From Poronia punctata (lineage: Eukaryota > Ascomycota > Sordariomycetes > Xylariales > Xylariaceae): a stretch of DNA of 46,507 bases. The notes beneath the pieces were generated by a model. The model was given only the letters and a program-made list of their open reading frames with translations. It did not search any database and was not told where the DNA came from. The first letter of the stretch is position 1. Each line of letters opens with the position of its first letter. The stretch covers positions 1 through 46,507 of the forward strand of contig MU401712.1 of the NCBI GenBank assembly GCA_022579005.1, read 5' to 3'. Below, one piece after another: positions 35,701-46,507 of this stretch. A program made the translations under genes and the position numbers.

Positions 35701-38700
35701 ATAAGTTTTGTTTATTTACTTTTTTTTACTTATTAGTACGCTATAAAAGTTAAATATGTAAAAAAACTAGGTTTATTTACTTATTTTATATAGCTTTGTT
35801 TATAAAGTTTGTTAAATATTTTATTTATAATAGCTTAATCTTTTATATTAAAAAAATATAGTTAGCTGTTTAGTTTTATTTATTGCTAGTTATTTACTAA
35901 AGGTATTTTTATTTAGTTTTTTTTAAAAATATTAATAATATTTTAATTAGTTTAAATTTTTAAGAAGTTTTTTAAAATTTGCAAAATTTTGCTTATAGCA
36001 AAGTTTAGGCTAGCATAAATAGATTATTTATTAAAACTAGTAATTTTTTTAGCTTTTAAAAGCTTATAAATGCTTATAGCTAAAAAAAACTTTATTACTT
36101 TAAAATATTTAAAATTAGCTTTGTTTTTTATTATATAGTTACTTTTTTTTTTAAGTATTAGTATATTAAACACTTTTATTACTTTAAGCTAAGTTATAGC
36201 GTTTTATAATTTTTTACTATAAATAAAATACTTGCTTATAGCTAGTGCTGCGTATATAAGTTAATTTAAGATTTTAACGCTAATAAAGCACTTAACTAAA
36301 AAGGTTATAATAGTATAGGTTTTTTTTGTAAAAGCTTTTATAAAAAATAGTACTTATAATAACACTATAGCTACTGCTATAGCCTTAAAGCATTTTTTCT
36401 AGGTAGCTTTTTAAACCTTAGTTTTTATTTATTTATTAATAATATCTACTTAGGTGCCTTTTTTAACCTTTTTTGCTTAAAGTAATAGGTTAGCTATAAT
36501 AATAGTATTTAAAGTAGTTAATTTTTTAAATAAAAAGATTGCATTTTTATAAGTTAAGTTAAATATAAAATTTTAGTTTAAAAAAAATAACTTATATAAA
36601 GTAAAGGCTAGAAGTGCTTTTTTTAATTTTAGTATTACTTTTTATATTAGTATTACTTTTTAAATATATAAATAAAATTATAATTAAATTATAAAAAAAG
36701 TTTAAAAGCCTTTAATAGTACTAAAAGTAATAGCTTTAAATTTAAAGTTAATTTAAGCTTTATAGGTATTGTTAAAGTTAGTTTTTAATAGCATTTAAGG
36801 TTTTATTACTTTATTTAATACCTATATAAAAATAGTAAATTTAATTTATTTATTTTTAGTTTTATTTAATTTTATTATATATATTTATAAGGTGGCCTAT
36901 TTTATATATTTAACTTATTTTTTTTAATACTTTATATTTTGCTTAATTATTTTTTAATAATATAATTAGTTAGATTTAGTAGGTTGCAAGTAATTATATT
37001 TTAGCTTATACTAGTATTAAAAAATATTATAGTTTTAGCAGCTTTAAAGCTAGGTTAAACTAAAATTTGCAAGTATAAGTATTAAGACTAACTAATTAAT
37101 TCTTTAAACTATGCTTTTAAAGGGGTTAAAATGTAAAAATTTAGTTTTTTAAGCGTTAAATTAATAAATATAACAAAGTAAGCTTTTTTGTTTTGCTTTT
37201 TTTTATATTTCTTTAAATGCTTAAACAGCTAATTTTATAATTTAAATAACTAGTTACATTTTATATATATACTTTTTAGTTGCTTTAAAGTAATACTATT
37301 TTATAATTTAGCAGGTTTTTAATTGCATTTCTTGCTATGCTTTTTTTTTTCTTTTAATTTAAAAACGCTTTGCTATAGTGCTTATATTAAGCATTATAGT
37401 CTACTACTATAAAAGCTTAATTTAAGTTAAAGTTTAAATTGCTATTAAATAAATTGCTTAAAAAATTTTTATTTAATTTAAAATTTTTTTTAAAGTCTTT
37501 TTTCTTTATAAAGTTTAAATAGTTCTTTTTTTATCTTTATTTTTAGATTTGTCTTTGTTTTAAAGCTTATTTTTATTTTATAATTTTTTTTTATTTTTTT
37601 TTAATTTTTAAATTAGTAGTTATTTTTTTTATAGTTGCTTTTATAATAACTATAGTTATTATTATAGTTATAGCTTTTATTACGCTTATTATTATGCTAG
37701 CAGCTTTTATTTTTATTGTTGCCTTTATTATTTAATTAATTTTTAAAAACGTTATAAAGCTATTTTTTTTGCTTTTTTTAAAAAAAATTTATAAATATAT
37801 AAACTTAGCTACTAATAAAAGTACTGCTTTTTTATAAGCAAGAAGTTTAAAGTACTTGCTAAAACTCTTTTTTTAGTTTAGTGCTAATACATTTTGCTTT
37901 AAAAAAAAATCTATAGCTAACTATGCTACTATTACTACTTTTATTTAATTAAAATTATTTTTTGCTAGTAAATAACTTATGTAAGCGTATTTAAGTTTTT
38001 TTTAAAAGTTTTTTTTTAAAGTATTTTTATTGCATATAATATTTTTTAATTTAAAATATAAAATATTATTTTATTTAGTAGCAATGCTTAAGGCTATAGT
38101 AAAGCGTTAACTAAAGTAGTTTATTATGCTTTAAATACTTTTATTTTAAAAGCGCTACTTTTTTTTAATAGTTAAAACTAAGTTTTACTATTATATTATA
38201 GCTTTACTTAATAAGGTTAGCTATAGCTATATTAGCTATTTTTTATAAGTGCTTTTTTTTATACTTTTTAGTATAGCGTTAACTTTATTAATAAAGGCTT
38301 ATATGTTTATATAAATAGTTTTAAATCTTTTATTAACTTATTTAAAGTTTTTTTAAATTTTTAAAGTTAAGTATAAAAGTACTTATTTTTTTTTTTAATT
38401 TTTTTTTTTAGTTACTAGATTTAGTGCTAAATAACAACGTTAAGTTGCAGTATAGGTATTTGTTGCTTTTTAGAGAACTAAGTAGTTTTAGTAGCTTTAG
38501 CAGTTTTAGTAGTTTATTTTCTTTATTTTAAGATTTATATAAACCTTTTAAAGGTTAAAACAAGTTTTATAAAAAGTTGCCTTTATTGTTTAGGTTATTT
38601 TTGCTTAAGTTACTAGCTAAAGTACTTTATTAGTTTAACTAAGTATATAAAGTAAAGTATATAGTGTTTTTATTATAATTAAAGTAATTTTTTAAAGTGT

Positions 38701-40121
38701 TTGTTATTATTAGTTTATTTATAAGTTAAATTAAGAAGTTTGCAAATTAGACTTAAAATTAGTTGTTTTATAGTAGTACGTACTTTATTAATTAAAAGTT
38801 AACTTATAATAATAAGTTAAAGTTTTTATAAAAGTTGTTTAAATTAGCTAAGGTTATATAACTTAAAAAAAGACTTTTAAAGTTTTTAAATTTTTGTTAA
38901 AAGGCTTTTATTATTAATATAAGTTAGTACGTGTTTATATGCTAAATAAAGTTTAGTTAAGCTATTTTTAGTTGCTGCTTTAGTTAATATGCTTGCGCTT
39001 ATATTAGTATAAGTATAAGTACCTAATTATTGCTAGAGGATCTAGTGTTGCTAGCTTGCTTTAAATAGCTTAAATAAACTAGTTTAACTTATTTATTATT
39101 GCTTTTATATTTTTGTTTAAAGCTTGTAGTTAGTTAAATATAAGTTTTATTTAGTTTGCTAAGTAGTTAATATAGCTAGTAATATGTTTATTAAACTTTT
39201 TTTGCTTTTGTTTATTTTGTTTTAGCTGCTTTTAGCTAGCTTTATTATTTTCTTATTTTTTAACCTATTTAGCGCTTATTATATATAATTTAAATTAATT
39301 AAAGTTATAAAGCAGCAAGTTATAAAGTAAAAGATTTTATAAAAAATTTTACAAAAATTTTTTGTAAAAAATTGCATAAAATCTTATATAGAGGATTTAG
39401 TAGCGTTAAAGTATTAACTTTATATTAAATTTAAAACTTAAAGCTTAATTCTTTATTATTATTAAGTTGTTTAAGTATAGCAAAGGTGTTGTTAGCACTT
39501 TTATTATTTTTGCTTATTATATAAGTTTAGCTAAATTAACTTTTTAATTGACTAAAAAGAAAATGTATAAAAAATAAATATAAAATATAAACAAAATATA
39601 AAAAGTAAAGCGTTTAATACTAATTTAAAAAAATAGGTATTTTGTGCAATACTATTATAATAATAACAAGTTTAAAAAAACAAGTTGCTCGTATATAATA
39701 TATAAGGTATAGTTAAGCGTTTAAAAAAATTAAGCTTTAATAAAAAGTAACTGTAAACATTAGCGCTATAAAAGATTGCTTTATTTATAACTTAGATGTA
39801 GTAGTATAAGGATAGCTAAGGCTATTTAAAAGAAAATTGTATAATTTTTACTTATTTATAAGGTTTTTGCTTAATATAAGAAAGCTTTTGTAAAAGTGTA
39901 ATTAACTTGCTATTAATTAAAGAGATTTAAAAAAATAACTTTAACTGGTTTTTTAATTAAATAGCTTTGCTTAGAAGGGCTTTGCGCTTTTAGAAAGGTG
40001 CAGATTAAGCTTTTAAGGTTTAAAAAAATAATAAACTTTTTAATTTATACTTATCTGCTGCTGCAAAAAAATAGAAAATAACTAAAATTAATTGTATTAA
40101 TTATATACTTACTGCACTATT

Positions 40122-40322
40122 TAGTAAAGAGAACTATAAGGTAATGTAGTAAATTTTATAAATTAATAATATAAAAAAGAAGGAATCTAGCAAGGTCAGG
40201 TTAATTGGTTATTACTAACTAATTAACCCTAGTGCACTAGTTTTTTATCTAATCTAGTTATTTAATTTACAAGCTACGGGACCTTATTTTTTTAATAGGT
40301 TCTTTTATAATACGTTGTATTA
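40122..40322. repeat. Right LTR of element B (201 bp)
   Basis: Same length and landmarks as the left LTR, followed at once by GTTAT and then family A sequence. Confidence 0.88.
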
Positions 40323-42160
40323 GTTATAATATAATATTTAATAAAAAGATTTAAATTAAAAACTAAGTATAGTTTATAATTGCTAAGCAAATAATTAATA
40401 ATAAGATAAATAAGCTTAATAAACTTAATACTAAAAATAAGCAATAAAAACTAAAAAGACTAACTAATAGTTAAGCTAAATTTATAAATAGCTAAAAATA
40501 AAAAAGCTATAATAAATATAAAAAAAGGAAAAAACTTAATAGTAAACTAAAAAACTTAGAATAAAAGGTGCTACTTATTAAAGTAGTTAATTAGCAACTA
40601 AGTAGCAACTTATAAAAAAGTTAAAAAGTTAAAAAGCACTTTATTATTTTAAACTACGATTATATAAAAGCTTTTATAATGAAAGTTTTTATTATAATAG
40701 CTTTTAAAAAAGTTTAAAAAACTAAAGTAATAATTTTTAAATTTAAATTATTAATATAATAAATTAAAACTTATAATTAGTTTAGCTACTTACTAAGTAA
40801 AAAAAGCTATAATATAATAATAAGGCTAAAGCTTTTATATATAACTATAAGCAGCTAAAATAAAATATTATTGTTATAAAAATTAAAAACTAAATTATAG
40901 CTATAAAAAAAGCAATTAATAAAAGCTTAGCTATAAAAATTTAATATAAATTATATAAGCTTTAATATAACCTAAGTTTAATATAAGCTAAGTTTAATAT
41001 TAAATAAATTAGCGTTTTTATTAAAATATGTTAAATTATAATAACTTAAAAAATAAAGCTACTTTTAATAACTTTTAAAAGTTTATTTAGCAAAAAAACA
41101 TTAACTTAAAACTATTTAAGCAAAGTTGTTAAAAATAATTATATAAGCTTTAATAATAAAACAATAAAAACTTAAAAGGTTTTTTTATTAATAAGTATTA
41201 ATATAAAAGCTTAAAAGCGCTGTACTATTAAAAAATAATAGCTAACTAGCTTTTAACTATTAATATAAGCTTTTGAAAAAAACTAAAAAAAGTTTTAATA
41301 AAGTAGCATATATTATTTAATAATATAATAATAATATATTATAAAGCTAAAAAATAATAAAGTACTTAGTACTATGCTAATAAAAAATACAAATTGCTAT
41401 AAAAGCAGAAATATGCTAAACGCTTACTAAAGTAAAAGAAATTAGTAAATAATTTAAAAGCGCTTAAATATTTTTTAAAAAAAACTAATAACTTATTTAA
41501 GCAATAAATAAACTAAAACTAAAAGAAATTAACATATATTAATAATAACTTTATAAAGTGCTACTGCTATAATGAAAAAGGCTATATAGCTAGGTATTGC
41601 TTAAAAAATAAATAGTTAGCATTAAATTGCTAATTAAGCAAAGTTAAACAAAAACTATTTAAATAACTTAAAAGTAAAGTATACAATATTTAAATAGCTT
41701 AGTTAAACTTTAAAAATAAAAAGTTAAAAGCTAAGCTAAGCTAAAATAATATATTTAATTTATTTTAGTAAAGTTTTATAAAGCGTTTAGCACTATAAAG
41801 CTATTTTAAATAGCAGCTATAGTTTTTTTAAGTAATAAGCAAAAGCTAAAAAACGTTATTATAAATATAAATATAAAAGCTTAAGTTAATATTATATATA
41901 AAAACTTTTTAAAAAAGCACTTATAAAAAGCAAACATTTTATTACTTTTATTAATAAAACTAAATAAAAAGCTAATAAAGTGCTAAGCAGCCTATATAGC
42001 TAGTTTTTAAATAGTTAACGCTTAAAAAATTAAGTAAGCTTTTAAATAAATATTTTATATAATATATAAAAAGTAAAAAGTATTAAAGCTTTTAATATTA
42101 TAATTAAAAATAAGTTAGTTAAATATATTATTAAATATAGCCTTTACTTAATAGTTTTAT

Positions 42161-42272
42161 AATAAATTTTAAAAAATAAATTTTAAAAAATAAATTTTAA
42201 AAAATAAATTTTGACAAATAAATTTTAAAAAATAAATTTTAACAAATAAATTTTAAAAAATAAATTTTAAAA
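42161..42272 (+). repeat. 14-bp tandem array inside family A copy 3 (8 units)
   Basis: Eight consecutive units of AATAAATTTTAAAA; unit 4 ends GACA and unit 6 ends AACA. The matching place in copies 1 and 2 (about 720-735 and 17785-17800, reverse strand) has a single unit, so the array expanded only in copy 3. Confidence 0.9.
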
Positions 42273-42593
42273 AGTTTGCTAAAAACGTAGTTAATAGTTA
42301 AGCAGTATATATTACAAACTTAAAAAATATAAGTATTAGTTTTAAAAAAAGTTATTATTTTCTAAAATTAATAATAAGCTTAATACTAAAAATAAAATTA
42401 ATTTACTTAAATATTTTAAAGCGTTTTAGTATATAGACTTTAAGCTATTAGCAAAAAAGTTACTAGTGTTAAAAAAATTATAATATATAATAAACTTAGT
42501 AAAAAAGGTATAAGTACTACTTAATTTAATTTATTTTTTTATAAAAGCTTAATAGCAAGTGTTTAAAAAATACCTTAAAAAAACTTGTAAATA

Positions 42594-42960
42594 AGTCCGA
42601 CAATAAGTTGCAGCAAACAGAGTAGATTAGGATAGGTGCAAAGCATTAAAGGTAGAACTATACGCTTAAGAATGTAATATAATTAACTATGATCTATAAA
42701 AGTATCTAACTAGGTCTAAGGTGCTTTATATATTTCCGGTACCCTTTAAGTATAGGTACATATTACATAATAGCCTAAGATACGCATAGTGTTAGAACTA
42801 GCATAAATAGCTAAATCGTATGTATTAATTAATATATACGTAAAGAAGTAAAACTTCTTCTCTCTGCAAAATCTGCATATACTAAATAAGTAAAGAGAGA
42901 CTTTTTATAAAAAAACCTTTTTTTTTATAGTAGTCCTTACTACAGCTGTATAACTTTTAC
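42594..42960. other. Less RIP-affected segment at the truncated end of family A copy 3
   Basis: Higher G+C and more CpA/TpG than the neighbours, with sharp composition edges. No ORF. A stretch from TGTTAGAACTAGC (42790) to CTTACTACA (42944) has LTR-like TG...CA ends, but no second copy is in the window. Confidence 0.45.
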
Positions 42961-45900
42961 TGTATAAGCATTATATTAATTTTTATTATCTTATAACCTG
43001 TTAGATTTAATACATCTTTTTAAAATAAGCTAATATACTAGTTTATTTTGTAGCTATAAATAATACCTTTATTTTATAATATTATAGCTTTTATAGTAAT
43101 AGTTATAGTATTTTAAATTGTTTTAATTTATTTTCTTAGTTTTCTTGCACTTTTATAGTAATAAGCTAGTTAATTTTAGTTTAAATAGCTTTAACGTTAA
43201 CTAAATTAATTTATTATAAAAAGCTTGCTTACTTATTTTATACTAAGGACTTTATAAGACTATTTGCTATTATTAAATTTATTAGTATATAAACTATTTA
43301 AAGCGTTTTATTAATTACTTTTTAATGCAACTAGTAGTTATATATGTTAACGTGCTATAATTTTGTTTTAAGTATTATAATATTTTTATTTACTAAACTA
43401 ATAGTTTGCTAGTTATTGTACTAAATAATAATATGCTTTTGTTTTAAATTAACGCTAAGCTTATTAATAAGCTAGCTAATAAACATAGCTTCTTTTGCAG
43501 CCTAAGCTAACGCAAAAAGCTTAGCTTTAATTATAAAAGTAATAACAATATTTTATTTATTTACTTTTTAACTAATAAGTTTACTAAAAAAAAGCATTAT
43601 ATATGCTTATAAGCTTTTTTAATTAATAGTGTTGTTAGCAAATAATAAATTACTAGCTACTTTAAGCTTATTTTTATTTTTAAACTATAAAGCAAAGCGT
43701 TAATTTGCTTAAAAATAGTTTAATACTTAGTTAGCAGCAGCGTAGTAAGCAAAAAAAAGGTTATTATTAAATTATAAAAGCTATAACGTAGCAAAGGCAA
43801 TATTTAGTCTAATAATAACTATAGCATATATAATTAATTTAATTTTACGTTAATAGTAACGGACTTTTTAATAAGTAGTAGTTCTTTTATATAAAAGCAG
43901 CTTAATAAATTTTATAAAAGTTAATAGTATTTTGCTTAAAAAGTTACTTAACTTATATATTTTCTTAATATATGTAGCTTATAATAGCTAAATTAAGCTT
44001 TGCTTACAATCTTAAATAATTTTTATACTTAAAAACTACTTTAAATTATAACCTTTAGTTAGTTAATATTAGTTTTCTAATTTTTTAATAGCTATAAAAG
44101 CTTTAAATTTGCAAATTTTTTAATAAGCAAGCATAAGGTTGTTAATATATATAAATAATAATATCTTATTTTTAATAAACATGCAAAGTTTATAAAGCAC
44201 TAGCTTAAATCTAAGCTTTAAAAGCGTTAATATAAGCTTTTTTTGCTATAAAAGTAATAATTTTCGTAATTTATAAAAAGCCTTTAAAAGTTGCAAAATG
44301 CGTTTTTTTTTTTATAACTATAAAGCATTTTTATATATATTAGTTTTTAAAGCAATACGTTAATAAAAGCGTTAACTATATTATATTGTTTTAACTTAAA
44401 GTTAAACTTAGCTATAATAGCAACTAGTGTTTTAAAAAACCTTTTAGCTAAAGTAAAAGCATATATATTTTTATATTTATTTATAAGCTATTAGTTTTTT
44501 TAAACTATAATTTATGCTTTGCACTTTAAGTAAAAGCCTTTTTTATTAAACTTATAAATATATACTTATATATAGTTTAAAATTTAATATTTTTTAGCTA
44601 TATAAGCAAAAACTTTTTTCTAAAAGCTTATTTTATTATAACTAGCTAAATAGTTATTTTTAGCTTTAAAAAACTTACTTTTTAAAAAATAATTTTTAAG
44701 TTTTTTATATAATCTTAAAAGCAGTAAAAGCTTGCTTTAATATATAAAAATATTTTTTTTAATTTTTTTTTTATAAAAAAACTATAGTAGCTAGTTTATA
44801 TAATTTCTTTTTATTTTAAAAGTATTATTAAAGTAGCATAGTAAACGTTTAAGCGCTTTAGCTTTTGCAACCTTGCTTACTTATATACTATACGCTAATT
44901 TAAAAGTATATAGGCGTTTAGTATTAAACGTAGTCTTTTAGCATCTTATTTATTTATTGTTACTAATATAAGCTTTTTAGCCTAATTTTAATAGTTTAAG
45001 CAGCTTAGCAAAAAAAGGCAAAAAGTTCTTATTAATGCATATACTTTATAAAGTAAATAAACTATTATTACGCTTATTATCTATAAATATCTTTGCTTAG
45101 CAAGCTTTAAGTAAAGCAAAAAACTTATTATAACGCTTATTAAAATTAGCATTTTTAATTATTATAAGCATTACTATATTAAAAGAAAACTATAAAAATA
45201 TAAAATATAGTTAAAATTTTAAGTTAGTATAAAAGTAATTAGTTTTATTAAACTTAAAGTCTTTAGTATTTTTAATACTTTACTTATTTACTACGCTGCT
45301 TTTAGCTTTTAAATATTGTAGTATATATTTTATTTTATCTTTATTTTTATAAAGGTTAATATTTTAATATTATAATTTAAACTTAAAAATTAAGGTCTTG
45401 TTTAAAAAATTTGTAATAAATTTGCAGTTAAGTGTTTAAAGCTTATTTTTTAGTTTATTAAGCTTTTTGTTAAATGTTTAGTTTTTATTAAATCTTATGT
45501 CTTTAGTTTAAATTATTTAATTAGTTAAAAAATTTTAAATTTTATAAATATTAGTTAATTTGTAGCTAACAAGATAACTTATTTAAGCTTTAAAGCTTAG
45601 CTTTAAAAAACAATTTTTTTTTTTTTTATATTAGCAGTAAAAGCATAAGCTTTATATTTATAAACTTGTAAATAGTTAAGCTTTAATTTTTTAATTTTAA
45701 TATAACTATTTTAAAATATAAAGTAAGTATAAAATTGTTTATATAAAGTTTTTTAATAAAATATATATTTAAGTATTTAGTTTAATAAATATACTATAGC
45801 CTTGTTAATTTTAACTTAAAAAGTTTTTAAAAGCTTTGCGCTAGTTTTTATATACTAAGCATGCTTTTTAACTATTTAGCTAGATTGTTTGCTAGCATTG

Positions 45901-46507
45901 TTTTAAGCTTAAGTATTAAGTGCTAAAATCTTTAATATAATAAGTGCTTTATTAACTAGGTAGTTTATAACTATTTATAACTATAAAAGTTGTTTATTTA
46001 ATTTAATAATAACTACTTATTTTTTATAAACTACTTACGCTTTCTTTATAAAATACTTAAGCAGCGTTTTTAATATTTTTGCATTAAAGCTTTATAAATA
46101 GTAATTAAACATATATTTAAAATATTTTTTAGTTATAAAAAGCATTAATACTTTACTATTAAAACCTTTGTTATAAAAATGCTAATTTATAGCAATACGT
46201 TTAAACAAATAATTTAGTTAGTTTTTAAGTACTTTATTAATTTAGTTTTTAAGCTTTTTATATATATACTTAAAGCAATTTGTTAATTTAATACCCTAGC
46301 TTAAAAATTTCCTAATTTTTACTTTTTTTGCTTAGCTTATTAAGTGCTAAAGTGCATTAAAACCTAGGTAGCTAAGCTAAAAATGCTATTTAAAAAGATC
46401 TGCTTTAAAAGTAGGCTATTTAGTATATTTTATATATATGTTTTTTTAAGTATAAAAAAAAGCTTTATTTATATTTAGCAGTAAATATTTTAAAACGTAT
46501 TAGTTAT
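42961..46507. other. AT-rich, RIP-type block, including repeat family C copy 2
   Basis: ORF-free AT-rich DNA running to the window end. It retains somewhat more gca/tgc than family A copies. Only its last part (about 46030 on) could be matched within the window. Confidence 0.55.
46030..46507 (+). repeat. Repeat family C, copy 2 (cut by window edge)
   Basis: Similar to 30900-31390 in the same orientation, including aaacctaggtagctaagcta and taaatattttaaaacgta. It continues past the window. Confidence 0.6.

Larger units (their letters stand above)
32502..40322. mobile_element. RIP-degraded LTR retrotransposon, family B (7,821 bp), nested in family A
   Basis: Two 201-bp direct repeats (32502-32702 and 40122-40322) enclose about 7.4 kb with no surviving reading frame. 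The perfect 5-bp duplication GTTAT (32497-32501 and 40323-40327) lies inside family A copy 3, proving that B inserted after A. LTR ends read TA...TA, consistent with RIP of TG...CA. The two LTRs differ chiefly by transitions. No convincing primer-binding site or polypurine tract was found, so orientation and superfamily are open. Confidence 0.87.
32239..42593 (-). mobile_element. Inverted, truncated family A copy 3, split by element B
   Basis: Reverse-complement family A made of two parts. The first is 32239-32501: the 235-bp LTR at 32239-32473 and a short internal piece ending in GTTAT. The second is 40323-42593, internal sequence matching the last 2.2 kb of copy 2. Between them lies element B (32502-40322). 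Removing B and one GTTAT restores the sequence seen intact near 19640-19667. The 5' part of A is missing: similarity stops near 42593 (about 17457 in copy 2), where unrelated, less RIP-affected DNA begins. The LTR still has its TG end at 32239. Confidence 0.82.

Overview
This window is nuclear DNA from a filamentous ascomycete (Pezizomycotina, most likely Sordariomycetes; I cannot name the genus). The evidence is short spliced introns (mostly 48-86 bp) with fungal donor and branch signals, typical filamentous-fungal histone H2A and H2B proteins, and long AT-saturated tracts in which almost every remaining C sits before T. CpA and TpG are nearly absent from those tracts, which is the footprint of repeat-induced point mutation (RIP).

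The layout is strongly two-compartment. AT-rich, ORF-free blocks lie at about 1-6250, 11880-21240 and 29830-46507. Two gene islands of balanced composition lie between them, at about 6250-11880 and 21240-29830. Island 1 holds threonine synthase (THR4-like, +, 11 exons) convergent with dihydrolipoamide succinyltransferase (KGD2, -, 3 exons). Island 2 holds a divergent histone H2A (-) / H2B (+) pair, then a G-patch/R3H protein of the SQS1 type (-) convergent with H2B. All five are housekeeping genes and all five look intact once spliced. No secondary-metabolism cluster or effector gene was recognised.

The AT blocks are mostly dead retrotransposons, some with readable boundaries. Family A has 235-bp LTRs and appears three times: a 3' part at 1-2815; a complete copy at 12557-19902 flanked by CTAGG target duplications; and an inverted, truncated copy split between 32239-32501 and 40323-42593. 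The split is caused by a second element, family B (32502-40322, 201-bp LTRs, GTTAT duplications), which inserted into it. A third repeat, family C, is seen at about 30900-31390 and 46030-46507.

The most distinctive object is a 482-bp non-autonomous element at 3958-4439. It has 56-bp terminal inverted repeats, a perfect 8-bp target duplication and an internal 7-bp minisatellite. It keeps near-normal base composition although it lies inside RIP-destroyed DNA, so it probably arrived after most of the mutation. I found no clearly new multi-gene system; the interest lies in the transposon history and compartment structure.
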